Shown one piece after another: positions 54,478 to 63,151 of a DNA stretch of 64,000 nt; positions within the stretch are counted from its first letter, which is position 1, and every line of letters begins with the position of its first letter. The notes beneath the pieces were generated by a model. That model was given only the letters and a program-made list of their open reading frames with translations, was not told the origin of the DNA and ran no database searches. The translations under genes and the position numbers were made by a program. The stretch comes from Nocardia niwae NBRC 108934 = DSM 45340 (GTDB lineage Bacteria; Actinomycetota; Actinomycetes; Mycobacteriales; Mycobacteriaceae), in NCBI RefSeq assembly GCF_001613465.1, contig NZ_BDCK01000045.1:1-64000 (forward strand), written 5' to 3'.

Positions 54478-55384
54478 AGGTGACCGCGAAACCAGCGCTG
54501 GGGCCGGTCGCGTTGGTGACCACGATGTTGTGGCTGCCAGCGGTCTTGGCGGGGGTGATGAACGCGAGAGTGGTGTCGTTGCCGACCTGGAAATCGGCTG
54601 CCGCGGTGCCACCGACAGTGACGGCGGTGGTGCCGGTGAAGTGCTGGCCGGTCAGGATCAGCTGCTCGCCGCCAGCGGTCGCGAGGTTGCCGCCAGGAGC
54701 GCGCGAAGCGATCGTCGGAACCGCAGCGGTGGCGGTGAAGCCCATGCCCGCGAGCAACGCGCTGACGCCGGGGCCGCAGATGACGTTCTTCATGCTGTAG
54801 CCGAGAACGGGGTCGATCTTCGCCTTGACGGTGAAGTTGTAGGTCAGCGCCGATTCCTGCGACCAGGACTGCTCACCGATCTCGGTGACGGTGGCGCGCG
54901 GCAGAACCTTCAGGATGTAGATCGCGTCCGCGCCGGCACCATCCACCATGCCGAAGATGAGCCGGTTGTATCGGGTCTCGGGCGAGGTCGGGTTGTTGTA
55001 CTGGATTTCGCCGGTAGTCGCATCAGCTTCGATCGCCGACAGGTCGATGCCGGTGTACAGCTCCAGGGTGCGCCGCTTGGTTTCCTGCGCGGTGAACGAC
55101 ACCGACAGGTCGACGCTCAGGATGTCGGTGCGGGTCGGTTCGATCGCACCCCACGACTCGATGTCGTTGCTCTGGACCTCGGGCCGGAAGGTGGGTGGGG
55201 CATCCTTGGCGATCAAGCCCAGCGATTCGAAGTCCGTCAGTGCCTGGAACTCCGCAGACACCCCGTCGGTGAACGCGGGCGGGATGGTGGCGTCATCGTC
55301 GCCGATGAGAACGAAGCCCTTGTTGGGGCGGCGGATCAGGCTCTGATTCCAAGCCGCCAGCTGCTCGAAAGTGACTGCTGCCAT
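54470..55384 (-). CDS. Major tail protein with C-terminal Ig-like domain
   Basis: The 304-residue product has a tail-tube N-terminal domain (about 1-205; Asp-Asp-Asp-Ala-Thr...Thr-Arg-Thr-Asp-Ile-Leu...Phe-Thr-Ala-Gln-Glu-Thr-Lys and a long beta hairpin). An IPT/TIG-like domain follows (about 220-304; Leu-Ile-Leu-Thr-Gly-Gln-His-Phe-Thr-Gly, Val-Gly-Gly-Thr, Val-Val-Thr-Asn-Ala-Thr-Gly). Such Ig modules decorate the tail surface. ATG 55384. Confidence 0.85.
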   Translation of the reverse strand: MAAVTFEQLAAWNQSLIRRPNKGFVLIGDDDATIPPAFTDGVSAEFQALTDFESLGLIAKDAPPTFRPEVQSNDIESWGAIEPTRTDILSVDLSVSFTAQETKRRTLELYTGIDLSAIEADATTGEIQYNNPTSPETRYNRLIFGMVDGAGADAIYILKVLPRATVTEIGEQSWSQESALTYNFTVKAKIDPVLGYSMKNVICGPGVSALLAGMGFTATAAVPTIASRAPGGNLATAGGEQLILTGQHFTGTTAVTVGGTAAADFQVGNDTTLAFITPAKTAGSHNIVVTNATGPSAGFAVTYA

Positions 55385-55458
55385 TGGGTTTTCCTTGATT
55401 TGGGCACACCCAGAAACCCGCAGCCATCACAAGGGCTCGGGTGGTGTGAAAGAGGTGA

Positions 55459-55833
55459 TTAGCGGGGCCGGCGGTAGGACAGCCGGACGGTGGCGGTGAC
55501 GCCGCGGACGTCGCGCCGCTCGGGCGGGATGTATTGCCCACCGGTGGTTTCTTCGGCGACGTCGATCAGGTAGCCGCCAGGTGCGGTGTTGCCCGCAGCG
55601 CGGACGCGTTCCTGGCCCGCGGTCTTGAGCGCTTTAGACGCGGCGCGGGTGGCAGCGACATACTCGATGTCGATCACGGGATTGTCGGCGACGCCGTCTT
55701 CCCGCCCGCCGACACGAGTGACGTAGATGTAAGGCGGGTCGGTTTGGTCGGATTCAGCGGTGACGACGGGCGCGATGTCGTTGAGCAGCGCCTTCATGAC
55801 TTCGTCGTATTCCGGGTAGGGAGGCAAAGACAT
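55459..55833 (-). CDS. Tail terminator-like protein (124 aa)
   Basis: ATG 55833, 2 nt past the upstream stop. An N-terminal helix (Tyr-Asp-Glu-Val-Met-Lys-Ala-Leu-Leu) then strands and a basic end. Position just before the major tail gene fits the tail terminator/completion protein. Confidence 0.6.
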   Translation of the reverse strand: MSLPPYPEYDEVMKALLNDIAPVVTAESDQTDPPYIYVTRVGGREDGVADNPVIDIEYVAATRAASKALKTAGQERVRAAGNTAPGGYLIDVAEETTGGQYIPPERRDVRGVTATVRLSYRRPR

Positions 55834-55835
55834 GC

Positions 55836-56135
55836 TCAGCCCTCCACGTCTCGGATGAAGTCGTGCATGACGTGCTCGGGGCGGTTCCATCTGGTGCCGT
55901 GCTCGCGGAAACGGGCGTAATGGCCGGACGCGTAGACGACGCCTTCGATGTCGCCGTTCTCGCCCGGACCTGAGTGTGCCGAAACGTGCGTAGCGTTGAA
56001 GCCGGTCCTCCACCTGCTGCGTTGCGCCCACCGGTCAGCGCCTTGTTCGGCGATTTCCTGCACGAACTCGGTCAGTTCTGGGGAGGTGCGCATGAACGTG
56101 GTGTCGAGGTCGAAGTCACTGCCGTCGTATTCCAC
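55836..56135 (-). CDS. Head-tail joining protein, HK97 gp10-like (99 aa)
   Basis: GTG 56135 preceded by AAGGA. Helical Glu-rich N-terminus, Gly-Pro-Gly-Glu-Asn-Gly segment and Tyr-Ala-Arg-Phe-Arg-Glu-His-Gly-Thr, a pattern common to gp10-like neck proteins. Overlaps the upstream gene by 20 nt. Confidence 0.65.
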   Translation of the reverse strand: MEYDGSDFDLDTTFMRTSPELTEFVQEIAEQGADRWAQRSRWRTGFNATHVSAHSGPGENGDIEGVVYASGHYARFREHGTRWNRPEHVMHDFIRDVEG

Positions 56136-56481
56136 TGCCGCCGTCCTTGGCGATTTTGAAGCGGACACCCGCCGTAAACCCGGTGAACGAGTTCCGGGTT
56201 TCGCGGACCTGCCCGTCGATCACGAACAGTTGCCCGTTGAACCGGATCTTGTCCGTAGCCAACACATCCGAACCCGATGGGGCGGTCACCTGGGCCGCCA
56301 ACATCAACAGCTCACCTTGCGTGTTGTCCTCGGAATCTTGCAGCCACTTCAGATCGCACGGCCCAATCTGATGGGTGGCGACAGACCCATTCACGGGGTC
56401 GCCTTCCCAGTTCAATGCGGCGCCGCGCTCAACGGCGAGCATGACGCCCTTCGGATACCTGCGGCGTGCGTAGTTCACCAT
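56116..56481 (-). CDS. Head-tail connector protein (121 aa)
   Basis: ATG 56481 (GTG 56478 in a GTGA overlap is possible). Beta-rich small protein with Val-Ile-Asp-Gly-Gln-Val near the end, fitting a head-closure or stopper role by position. Confidence 0.55.
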   Translation of the reverse strand: MVNYARRRYPKGVMLAVERGAALNWEGDPVNGSVATHQIGPCDLKWLQDSEDNTQGELLMLAAQVTAPSGSDVLATDKIRFNGQLFVIDGQVRETRNSFTGFTAGVRFKIAKDGGSGIRRQ

Positions 56482-56894
56482 GTGCACGGCCTCGTCGACG
56501 CGAGTCCCGCGTTGCGCAGGATGTCCAAACCGGCCGAACACAACTGCGACAGAGACGCTTTGATCTCCGCCGCTGACGGACCGTCCGCGTACGTGACCGA
56601 CCCGCCATCAGCCGACTCCGACTTGATCGCGACCACACGACCAACCGACCCTGCGGCGGGGTTGATGCCGGCCTCTTGCCACTCGGCGACCTGCGCACAC
56701 GTGGCGTCCCGCATTGCCTCGATGACATCGGGTTCGGTTGGCAAACCAGCCGGATCTACTTCGTAGATGTCCAGCCGTGTGGCTTTCCGCACCAGAATGG
56801 AGGCGTAGCGGATGTCGCGTTCCGCTTCCGCGGCGTCGGGTTCCTCCGCGAGCCAGCCGTCCATCAGATCGTCAGGTACGGCGTAGGTCAGCAT
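56475..56894 (-). CDS. Head-tail adaptor protein (139 aa)
   Basis: ATG 56894 in a TAATG junction. All-helical N-terminal part with acidic residues (Glu-Glu-Pro-Asp-Ala-Ala-Glu-Ala-Glu-Arg-Asp), typical of gp6/gp15-type adaptors that dock on the portal. Place after the capsid gene agrees. Confidence 0.65.
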   Translation of the reverse strand: MLTYAVPDDLMDGWLAEEPDAAEAERDIRYASILVRKATRLDIYEVDPAGLPTEPDVIEAMRDATCAQVAEWQEAGINPAAGSVGRVVAIKSESADGGSVTYADGPSAAEIKASLSQLCSAGLDILRNAGLASTRPCTW

Positions 56895-57148
56895 TACTCG
56901 CCCTCAACCGCCTTGCGGGCCGCAGCCTTGCGAGGTGCGGTCTTCTTGACCGCAGGCTCAGGCTTCGGCTCGGGCTCGTCGTCCTTGTGCGCGACGATCG
57001 GGACATCCTTGTCGACCTTCGGCGCGGCCTGCTTTGTGGGCGCTGGAATCTCGGACCAGTAAGCCCACTCCAGCAAGTCAGGGCGCGGCTCGTCCGACTC
57101 GACGACCAAATCCTGATCGTCGCCTTGGTACTCGTAGAAATAGGGCAC
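56894..57148 (-). CDS. Small charged protein after capsid gene (84 aa)
   Basis: GTG 57148. Acidic N-terminus, then a Lys/Pro/Glu/Ala-rich disordered tail. Such Lys-Ala-rich small proteins often follow major capsid genes in actinophages; role unknown. Confidence 0.6.
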   Translation of the reverse strand: MPYFYEYQGDDQDLVVESDEPRPDLLEWAYWSEIPAPTKQAAPKVDKDVPIVAHKDDEPEPKPEPAVKKTAPRKAAARKAVEGE

Positions 57149-57185
57149 TTACCTGTCTCCAAACAGATCGCGGCTCCCACCAGGA

Positions 57186-57217
57186 CCCGTGCCGCCCACC
57201 GAAGCAGGCGGCACGGG
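57186..57217 (-). terminator. Hairpin after the major capsid gene
   Basis: CCCGTGCCGCC (57186-57196) pairs with GGCGGCACGGG (57207-57217), loop 10 nt, 7 nt past the capsid stop. No T-run. It likely lowers downstream transcription or protects the capsid mRNA. Confidence 0.55.
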
Positions 57218-57223
57218 AACAGG

Positions 57224-58144
57224 TCAGGCAGCCAGAGCGCCGCGCAGCAGAACGCCGCGGTTCGCGTCGAGGGTCTTGGTGCCGAACAGGATGTCGACGG
57301 AGATCACGTCGGACTTGAGGTTCATGTCGTAGTCCTGCACGACGCGCAGCGACAGGCCCTTGTAGGACTCCATCGCACCCCAGGTGTTCGACCGGGGCAG
57401 CGCCAGCGGAGCCGACGCCAAAGCGAGCGCGGTCCGGTGGAACGCGAGACCAACCTCAGTGGTCGGCTGACCCGACGCGGGCGAACCCGCGGGCTGCACG
57501 ATGTTCTGGGTCATGTAGGCGTCGAAGCCGAACAGGCCGCGGCCGATCGAGCCCTCACGCAGCGCCGCGGTGCTGCCGCTCTTGTCGGCGTGCTTGATGA
57601 TGTCGCTGTTCAACCAGCCCGCACGCGTGGTCGGGCCGACCACCGCGGAACGCTCCGAGGTCGGGACCTTCTGGATGTTCAGCAGCCGGTCCGCCTCGAT
57701 CAAAACCTCGGGCTTGTTCCACTCGAAACCGGTACCGGTGCCGGCGACAGCGGTGAAGTCGGCCTTGGCCTGAGCGATGATCGCGCGGTCGACCTCCTGA
57801 GCCAGTGCCTCGCAGGCGGGCATCAGGAACTGTTCGTCGAAGTCCTCCAGCCGCAGGGTCAGATCCTGGGCGGTGATGGCGAACGACACGTCGCGGTGCT
57901 TGTCCAGAGTGACGGACACGCTGGTCTCAGTGGCGTTCTGGACGGTGATCGACGGCGAAGACGGGTTGAACGTCTGCGCGGTGAAGGTGGCGGGCTTGCG
58001 GATCGCGACGGATGCGCCGATCTTCTGGCCGCCCCACTCCGAGGAAACGTCGGTGTAGACCAGCGGAACCATGCACAGGTTCTCGTACAGGTTCGCCAGC
58101 GCCTTCTTGGCGATGACGCTGGGGGTCAAAAGGGTGTTAGCCAT
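57224..58144 (-). CDS. Major capsid protein (P22 coat-like)
   Basis: 306 residues; starts Asn-Thr-Leu-Leu-Thr-Pro-Ser-Val-Ile-Ala-Lys-Lys-Ala-Leu, with Val-Tyr-Thr-Asp-Val, a Gly-Gln-Lys-Ile-Gly-Ala-Ser-Val loop, Asp-Lys-His-Arg-Asp-Val-Ser-Phe and Val-Val-Gly-Pro-Thr. This is the P22-type coat pattern seen in many actinophage capsids. It lies between scaffold and connectors. ATG 58144. Confidence 0.88.
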   Translation of the reverse strand: MANTLLTPSVIAKKALANLYENLCMVPLVYTDVSSEWGGQKIGASVAIRKPATFTAQTFNPSSPSITVQNATETSVSVTLDKHRDVSFAITAQDLTLRLEDFDEQFLMPACEALAQEVDRAIIAQAKADFTAVAGTGTGFEWNKPEVLIEADRLLNIQKVPTSERSAVVGPTTRAGWLNSDIIKHADKSGSTAALREGSIGRGLFGFDAYMTQNIVQPAGSPASGQPTTEVGLAFHRTALALASAPLALPRSNTWGAMESYKGLSLRVVQDYDMNLKSDVISVDILFGTKTLDANRGVLLRGALAA

Positions 58145-58167
58145 TTATGGCTCCTTGAAATTGCGTG

Positions 58168-58923
58168 TCAGTCGGCGAATCCGCGATGTGCGCGGACGTC
58201 ACGCCGGAATGAGTCGATGTCCTTTTCGCCCGTGGAGTTCGGGGATGCGTTTCCGCCGGACATATCTCCGCCGCTTCGAGGAGCCGCCGCCTGGGCTGGC
58301 GCCTTTTTCAGCTTCGGGTTGTTTTCGACGGCCGCAGAAACAATCGCTTCCACCTGGGCAGCGAAATCGTCGGCAGTAGTGTCGAGTTTTTCGATTGCCG
58401 CGTTCACGGAGCGGGAATCGAGGAGAGATGCGAGGTCGCCGTCCACCTTGGAGGCGGCGGCGGTGAGAGCGTCTTTGCGCTCGTAGGCGCGCAAACGTTC
58501 GGCGGCAGTGTCGCGTTCCTGCGCGATCTGCCTCTCCCGCTCCTGCGCCTGCGCGAGCAGGTCAGCAGGGTCGGGCGGAGTGTCGTCCTTAATCAGGCCG
58601 AGGGTGCGGGCGATCTGCTCGGTGAGAGCTTTCTGTGCCGCGTCGGCCGCGTCCTTCGCTGCCTGCTCGGCTTTCTCGTTGCCCTTGACCCGATTCGCGG
58701 CAGCCTCACGGCGAGCCTTCTCAAGCTCTTTCTTCAGCCGCGCTACTTCCGGGTCGGGCGCCGAGTCGGTTTTCTCCGGCTCGGTTTCAGTTGTGTCGGT
58801 TTCGGTGCCCTGTACATCGGCACCGATATCCGGGGTGTCGACAGTGTCCACCGGAATATCGGCAGTAGTGTCGGTGGTGCTGTTTTCGATTGTGATTTCC
58901 TGGGGGTTGGCTTCGTCGGCCAT
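58168..58923 (-). CDS. Capsid scaffolding protein (251 aa)
   Basis: Acidic, Thr-rich N-terminus, long coiled coil (about 60-160) and a Pro/Ala/Gly-rich, basic C-terminus (Lys-Leu-Lys-Lys) that would bind coat protein: the classic scaffold plan. ATG 58923 after AGGAGG; the longer in-frame extension is rejected. Confidence 0.85.
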   Translation of the reverse strand: MADEANPQEITIENSTTDTTADIPVDTVDTPDIGADVQGTETDTTETEPEKTDSAPDPEVARLKKELEKARREAAANRVKGNEKAEQAAKDAADAAQKALTEQIARTLGLIKDDTPPDPADLLAQAQERERQIAQERDTAAERLRAYERKDALTAAASKVDGDLASLLDSRSVNAAIEKLDTTADDFAAQVEAIVSAAVENNPKLKKAPAQAAAPRSGGDMSGGNASPNSTGEKDIDSFRRDVRAHRGFAD

Positions 58924-59053
58924 GAATGTGCCTCCTGGACACGGTGAAACCCCGTGCGGCAGCCTGGCCGGACGGTGTTGAAATGACGAAACCCCGAAAG
59001 GCAAGAAAGCCCATTCGAGGTCGAAACCCGCTACAGAGAAGCGGGAAGACTAT

Positions 59054-60019
59054 TCAGAATTGCGCAACGAAACGAATACGTTGACGCACACGGTTGCGGC
59101 GCGCTACCGCACGCTGACGGCGACGGTCTGCGCGCACCTCATCCGGTACACGCACCGCACGCGGCGGCGCAGGATCGTCCGGCGTCCAGATACCCAGGGT
59201 GTGTCGGCAGCCGGGATGCCACAGGCCACGCGCACGCGCCTCATCAAGCGAACACATCACCGTCACAGTGACGTTTCGGCCCGTACTCGCTTCCCTCGCG
59301 ATCGCGCCCACGGTGGAGCCGCTGATCGAGAGAACCTGACCTTCGAAGACAGCGCAGCGCGGGCAGCTCCCCGCGACATCCGACACGATCACCAGATCGT
59401 GACCAGCCGCGGTGAGTTGCGCACAGTAGGCGTCCACCTCCGCGCGTGTGATAGCCGCCCGTACCGCGATCTCCACATAGGAGACGAGGTCGTAACGGTA
59501 GCCGCGACGGTCCACGAAACCCGTGATCCCGCGGCGAGCGAACGCCTCCAGCGCGCGCTGCACCACCCGCGAGCGGTCTAGGTCACCGTCGGCCCGCTCG
59601 GCGCGGACCACGTCATCGACCACACGGCGATACGTGTTCTCCATGACCAGCGGCACCAGCCGGTGTGTCGCTTCAATTGTGGTGATCGTGTCGTCGATCA
59701 ACCGGTGCACTGCCTGATCGTCGGTGCGCGGCGCGTACGGAAGATCCGCTCGCGCCGCAGTCAGTCCGTCGTGCCACGCCCCAAGCAAGGCTTCCGCGAC
59801 AGCGGGTCGCATCTCACGATCGGCGCCGGTGATGATCCGGTCTACGCCGCGGCGAAACGCCGGTAGCCGCAACAGCAGCCGTTGCGCCCACACCCACACG
59901 TGACCGACACCGGGAGCCAGCGACATCGCCAACCACTCCAACAACGCGCGCTCAACCCGTCGATACAAGCGCACGACCGGACCTGCTCGCCGGTCACCAT
60001 ACGATGGGGTCAGCGGCAT
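59054..60019 (-). CDS. MuF-like minor capsid protein (Phage_min_cap2 type)
   Basis: 321 residues, helical N-terminal portal-binding half and a C-terminal Cys-Pro-Arg-Cys...His-Pro-Gly-Cys-Arg-His metal site (about 228-272), the typical ending of this family. Arg-rich tail. It follows the portal stop in a TGATG junction. It probably enters the capsid during assembly. Confidence 0.8.
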   Translation of the reverse strand: MPLTPSYGDRRAGPVVRLYRRVERALLEWLAMSLAPGVGHVWVWAQRLLLRLPAFRRGVDRIITGADREMRPAVAEALLGAWHDGLTAARADLPYAPRTDDQAVHRLIDDTITTIEATHRLVPLVMENTYRRVVDDVVRAERADGDLDRSRVVQRALEAFARRGITGFVDRRGYRYDLVSYVEIAVRAAITRAEVDAYCAQLTAAGHDLVIVSDVAGSCPRCAVFEGQVLSISGSTVGAIAREASTGRNVTVTVMCSLDEARARGLWHPGCRHTLGIWTPDDPAPPRAVRVPDEVRADRRRQRAVARRNRVRQRIRFVAQF

Positions 60020-61635
60020 CAGGCAGCCTCATCCAACGGTTCGGAATCCGGCTCCGCATCGCCCTGGAGGTTGCTGTGGGCTTCTTCTCCTCCTGGGGGC
60101 GCGAAATCGCCGCCGTCGGGATCGGGCACCTGGAGGTCGATTTCCGCTTTGATCAGCTTGACTTCTTCGTCGACTTCGTCCACCGACCAGTTCGGGTTGC
60201 GTTCCCGCACCGACTGTTCAATGGAGATCGCCTGCGCGGCACGAAGGTTCGCGATAGCTTGCGACTGCTGCACCGGGTCCACATCGACACGCACCGGGAA
60301 CTTCATCTCCGGTTCGGCTTTGATGCCGTAGTCGTGGCCGTTGCCGTAGACGATGGCGTCCAGCTCCAGCATCGTGCGCGCCAACGGCTGCGCCTCCGAC
60401 TGCCAGTACAGGATCTTCGTCGCGCGGGTCTGATGCGACAGACCCTTCCGCGCGGACACCTCGGTCGCGGTCATCATCCCCGACAGTTGATCGTCACCGA
60501 AGTCACCCACCGAGTAGCCGGCGCTGACCACGATCCGGTTCATCAGATCCTGGCAGGTCGCGGCATGCTCCTGATGGCGGATCTGGAACTGTTGGGCTTG
60601 CACCAACTGGTTCGGGCCGTCCTCGGGAAGCATGAGCTGACCAGGGACCGGTGTGAAGATGGCTTGTTCAGGGTCGAACGATGCACCCAAGCCGGGACCG
60701 TTGTCCTCCAACGCCTCCTGCGACACGAACAGTCGAGCTTTCGCAAGATCAAGGTCCCGCATCCACGAGCTGTAGGCAGCATCAAGAGCGTCGAACAGCT
60801 GCTCGATGCCTTCGAAATCGCTGCGACCCAACGGCGACAGGTTCGGGACGTTGCGCCACCTGCGGGCAGGTCGAATGTTCGGCACGTACGCGGCGGTCAA
60901 ACCCTTCACGCGGGTTTCGATCACCGGTTGCGTCGCAGCCCACGCGGTTGCATCCAGCTCGTCGAGCTTCATCGGTCGCCCGATGTGGTCGCCGTCACCG
61001 AGGTAGAGGGCGTGTTCGATCGTGCCGGGTTCGTGCCGTTCCAGGTGCCGCCAGGTGCCGCGCTTGTCCTTCGCGACGACCCGCCAGAACGTGACCGCAG
61101 CGAGCTTGCCGTACCGCCACTCCGGGATAGCCGCATCAGGGCCGACCGCCGACAGCATCACCTTGTCAGTGACCGCCGTGTCCCACCAGAGCCGAAGGAA
61201 CACACCACCAAGCGCGCTTTGAATTTCCGCGGCTTCCAGGAACGTGGCAACCACGTCGGCGCCGTCGAGCAACTGGCTCAGCCGCTCCTTAGCGCCGTCG
61301 AGGTCGGTGGCGTCGCCGCCGTTGAACACCCACGTCGGCGGTTGCCCGAACAGCAGGTTCGCCGACGTACGCGCGACATCCGCCGGTGCGGGCACATGCA
61401 GACGTTTCATCGCCTGCTTCTGCGGCCGGCCCCAGAAGAACCGGGCGACAGCACCGACCACCCCACCGCGGAACTGGGAGGGGCGATTGGACGGCATCCC
61501 GTCGAGGTACTGGGAGTAGAAGGATTCGAGGACACTCGAATCGCCTTCGAGCCAGGCGCTGTGCAAGTCGTAGGCGGCTTGGGCGTCGTCCCACGGCTCC
61601 GGCGGCCACGCGCCTTTGAATTCAGGCATCGCCAC
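60019..61635 (-). CDS. Portal protein (SPP1-like)
   Basis: 538 residues, with helices and a clip domain layout typical of portal proteins (Gly-Gln-Pro-Pro-Thr-Trp-Val, Trp-Trp-Asp, Gly-Asp-Gly-Asp-His-Ile-Gly, Asp-Gln-Leu-Ser-Gly-Met-Met-Thr-Ala-Thr-Glu-Val) and an acidic end. GTG 61635 follows GGAGG at 6 nt; ATG 61629 is possible. It forms the DNA-packaging pore. Confidence 0.85.
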   Translation of the reverse strand: MAMPEFKGAWPPEPWDDAQAAYDLHSAWLEGDSSVLESFYSQYLDGMPSNRPSQFRGGVVGAVARFFWGRPQKQAMKRLHVPAPADVARTSANLLFGQPPTWVFNGGDATDLDGAKERLSQLLDGADVVATFLEAAEIQSALGGVFLRLWWDTAVTDKVMLSAVGPDAAIPEWRYGKLAAVTFWRVVAKDKRGTWRHLERHEPGTIEHALYLGDGDHIGRPMKLDELDATAWAATQPVIETRVKGLTAAYVPNIRPARRWRNVPNLSPLGRSDFEGIEQLFDALDAAYSSWMRDLDLAKARLFVSQEALEDNGPGLGASFDPEQAIFTPVPGQLMLPEDGPNQLVQAQQFQIRHQEHAATCQDLMNRIVVSAGYSVGDFGDDQLSGMMTATEVSARKGLSHQTRATKILYWQSEAQPLARTMLELDAIVYGNGHDYGIKAEPEMKFPVRVDVDPVQQSQAIANLRAAQAISIEQSVRERNPNWSVDEVDEEVKLIKAEIDLQVPDPDGGDFAPPGGEEAHSNLQGDAEPDSEPLDEAA

Positions 61636-61707
61636 GGGGCGCCTCCAGCAGGGTTCGAACGCGCGCCGATACAGACGCTGTGAAGTTGGGTGGATGCCTC
61701 TAGTCGG

Positions 61708-62841
61708 TTAGACGAGGCTCAGGTTTTCCAATGCCCGCCCGCGCGTGGTGTAGATCAGCGCGCCGGGGCGGGCTTCGGCACCGGTCTTGTCCCGGTACCA
61801 GGCGCTGCCGCCGTCAAGAGCGGGGGAACAGATGATCGTGCGGGCCGCGGACTGCTGGATCGCCATCTCATGCCAGTGCCCGTGGAGTAGGAAGTCCGCG
61901 CCGGCGGGATTGCCGTGATGGAACGCTTGGGACGCCCACCAGTCGGCGGCTTTGCCTTTGCGGAACTGGTGGCCGTGCAGGAGGGTGAACACGCTGTCGG
62001 CGACGCCGACGGTCATGTATCCCTGGTCCTTCGGCGGCACTTGTACGCGCACATGCCCGTAAGCGTCGGGGTTCTCGGTGAGGGCATCGGAGACGGCGAT
62101 TGCGCCTTCGGTGGCCCAGTTGTCGTCTGCGCGGGTCTGGACCGGAATGCGTGTCGCGTCGTCGTGGTTGCCGCCGATGACGGACACGGCGATCTCGTCC
62201 GCGAGGGGCGCGAACGCTTTCACTGTTTCCAGCAGGGTCCGCCGCCACAGTCGCACTTGTTCGGTCACGGTGAGAGATTGCCGCCAGGCGAGTTTGCCGC
62301 CTTGGCTGACACCCCCGTTTTCGATGCAGTCCCCGACGAACGCCAAGTGCACGGCGCCGATGGAATCGCGTCGCTGCCGCTGCTTCAGTTCAGTTACGGC
62401 GCGGTCGACACTGGTGAAGTAGCGGTCTATGGTGCCTTGCACACCGTCGCCGTCGATCTTCCCGAACTGGAGGTCGCCCGCCTGGTATACGAAGCATCCG
62501 GTGCCGGTGATGCTGGTTGGCTGGTGCGGTTCCCGGTCGCGAATGGAGGCGATCAGTTCGCCGATGTCCAGCCCGATAGTCTTCGGCGCGATGTGGAACC
62601 GATACGCGGCCAACCATTCGCCGTTGAACGACTGCCACCGCGAGACCCGTGGGTGTCCGACGATCTGCACTTCGTCGGGGTTGTACCCGAACTGTTCCAG
62701 CAGCTCGACATGCGAGGTGGGCGGCTCAGCGAGCGCGCCAGTTTGGATGTAGCCGCCGCTTGTGCCGTCGAATTCGGTGCGCGGCTTGTACTCGGTTTCG
62801 GTGGCAGTCGGTTGCTTCAGCAGGTCGTCGGCGAAGCTCAC
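61708..62841 (-). CDS. Metallophosphoesterase (377 aa)
   Basis: Calcineurin-like motifs in order: Gly-Asp-Leu-Gln-Phe-Gly-Lys (about 130), Gly-Asp-Cys-Ile-Glu-Asn (about 180), Gly-Gly-Asn-His-Asp (about 230), His-Gly-His-Gln (about 300) and His-Gly-His-Trp-His-Glu (about 330). A two-metal phosphoesterase or nuclease. It sits between terminase and portal, and GTG 62841 overlaps the upstream stop. A role in DNA packaging, genome ends or nucleotide metabolism is possible. Confidence 0.88.
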   Translation of the reverse strand: MSFADDLLKQPTATETEYKPRTEFDGTSGGYIQTGALAEPPTSHVELLEQFGYNPDEVQIVGHPRVSRWQSFNGEWLAAYRFHIAPKTIGLDIGELIASIRDREPHQPTSITGTGCFVYQAGDLQFGKIDGDGVQGTIDRYFTSVDRAVTELKQRQRRDSIGAVHLAFVGDCIENGGVSQGGKLAWRQSLTVTEQVRLWRRTLLETVKAFAPLADEIAVSVIGGNHDDATRIPVQTRADDNWATEGAIAVSDALTENPDAYGHVRVQVPPKDQGYMTVGVADSVFTLLHGHQFRKGKAADWWASQAFHHGNPAGADFLLHGHWHEMAIQQSAARTIICSPALDGGSAWYRDKTGAEARPGALIYTTRGRALENLSLV

Positions 62842-63089
62842 GCGGCGATCCCGGTTTTCGTGTAGCAGCCGCAGCGTTGACGGCAGTGGCGTCGGAATTG
62901 GGTTTCGCCGATGGGGCATCCGTTGACGACCGCGATCTGATGCAGTTTCGCGACCGGACCACCTTGCCGTAGGTAGCTGTCGAACGCTGTTCTGTCGCGT
63001 TCATCGAGGTTCGAAACCCATATCCCTGTGCCACACGGTCGGGAGTCGTCTTCCTCCACGACTTTCTGTACGTCGTCCGCGAGAGACAT
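62838..63089 (-). CDS. Small Cys/His-rich protein (83 aa)
   Basis: CTAGGAGG ribosome site and ATG 63089. C-terminal His-Cys-Arg-Gln-Arg-Cys-Gly-Cys cluster plus an earlier Cys and an HTH-like helical centre (about 28-65). Next to terminase; it might bind DNA as a packaging partner, but a small-terminase assignment is unproven. Confidence 0.6.
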   Translation of the reverse strand: MSLADDVQKVVEEDDSRPCGTGIWVSNLDERDRTAFDSYLRQGGPVAKLHQIAVVNGCPIGETQFRRHCRQRCGCYTKTGIAA

Positions 63090-63131
63090 TCCTTGCGCCT
63101 CCTAGATCAACTCGCTAACACGAGCCTATCG

Positions 63132-63142
63132 GCGCTGTATAG
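63132..63142 (-). promoter_or_regulatory. Promoter-like 11-mer (copy 2)
   Basis: GCGCTGTATAG, identical to 12871-12881. Leftward it gives CTATAC, a possible -10, with CTGTCG 17 nt upstream as a weak -35. It could start transcription of the 63089-61708 genes separately from terminase. Confidence 0.35.
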
Positions 63143-63151
63143 TCGCGATTT

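Noticed and set aside
60004..61683. 559-codon + strand open frame over the portal gene
   Set aside because: Antisense to the portal, with no ribosome site or domain pattern.
62838..63089. Small terminase subunit
   Set aside because: Position is suggestive, but the product has a Cys/His cluster and no clear terminase-small pattern, so it is left as a small Cys-rich protein.
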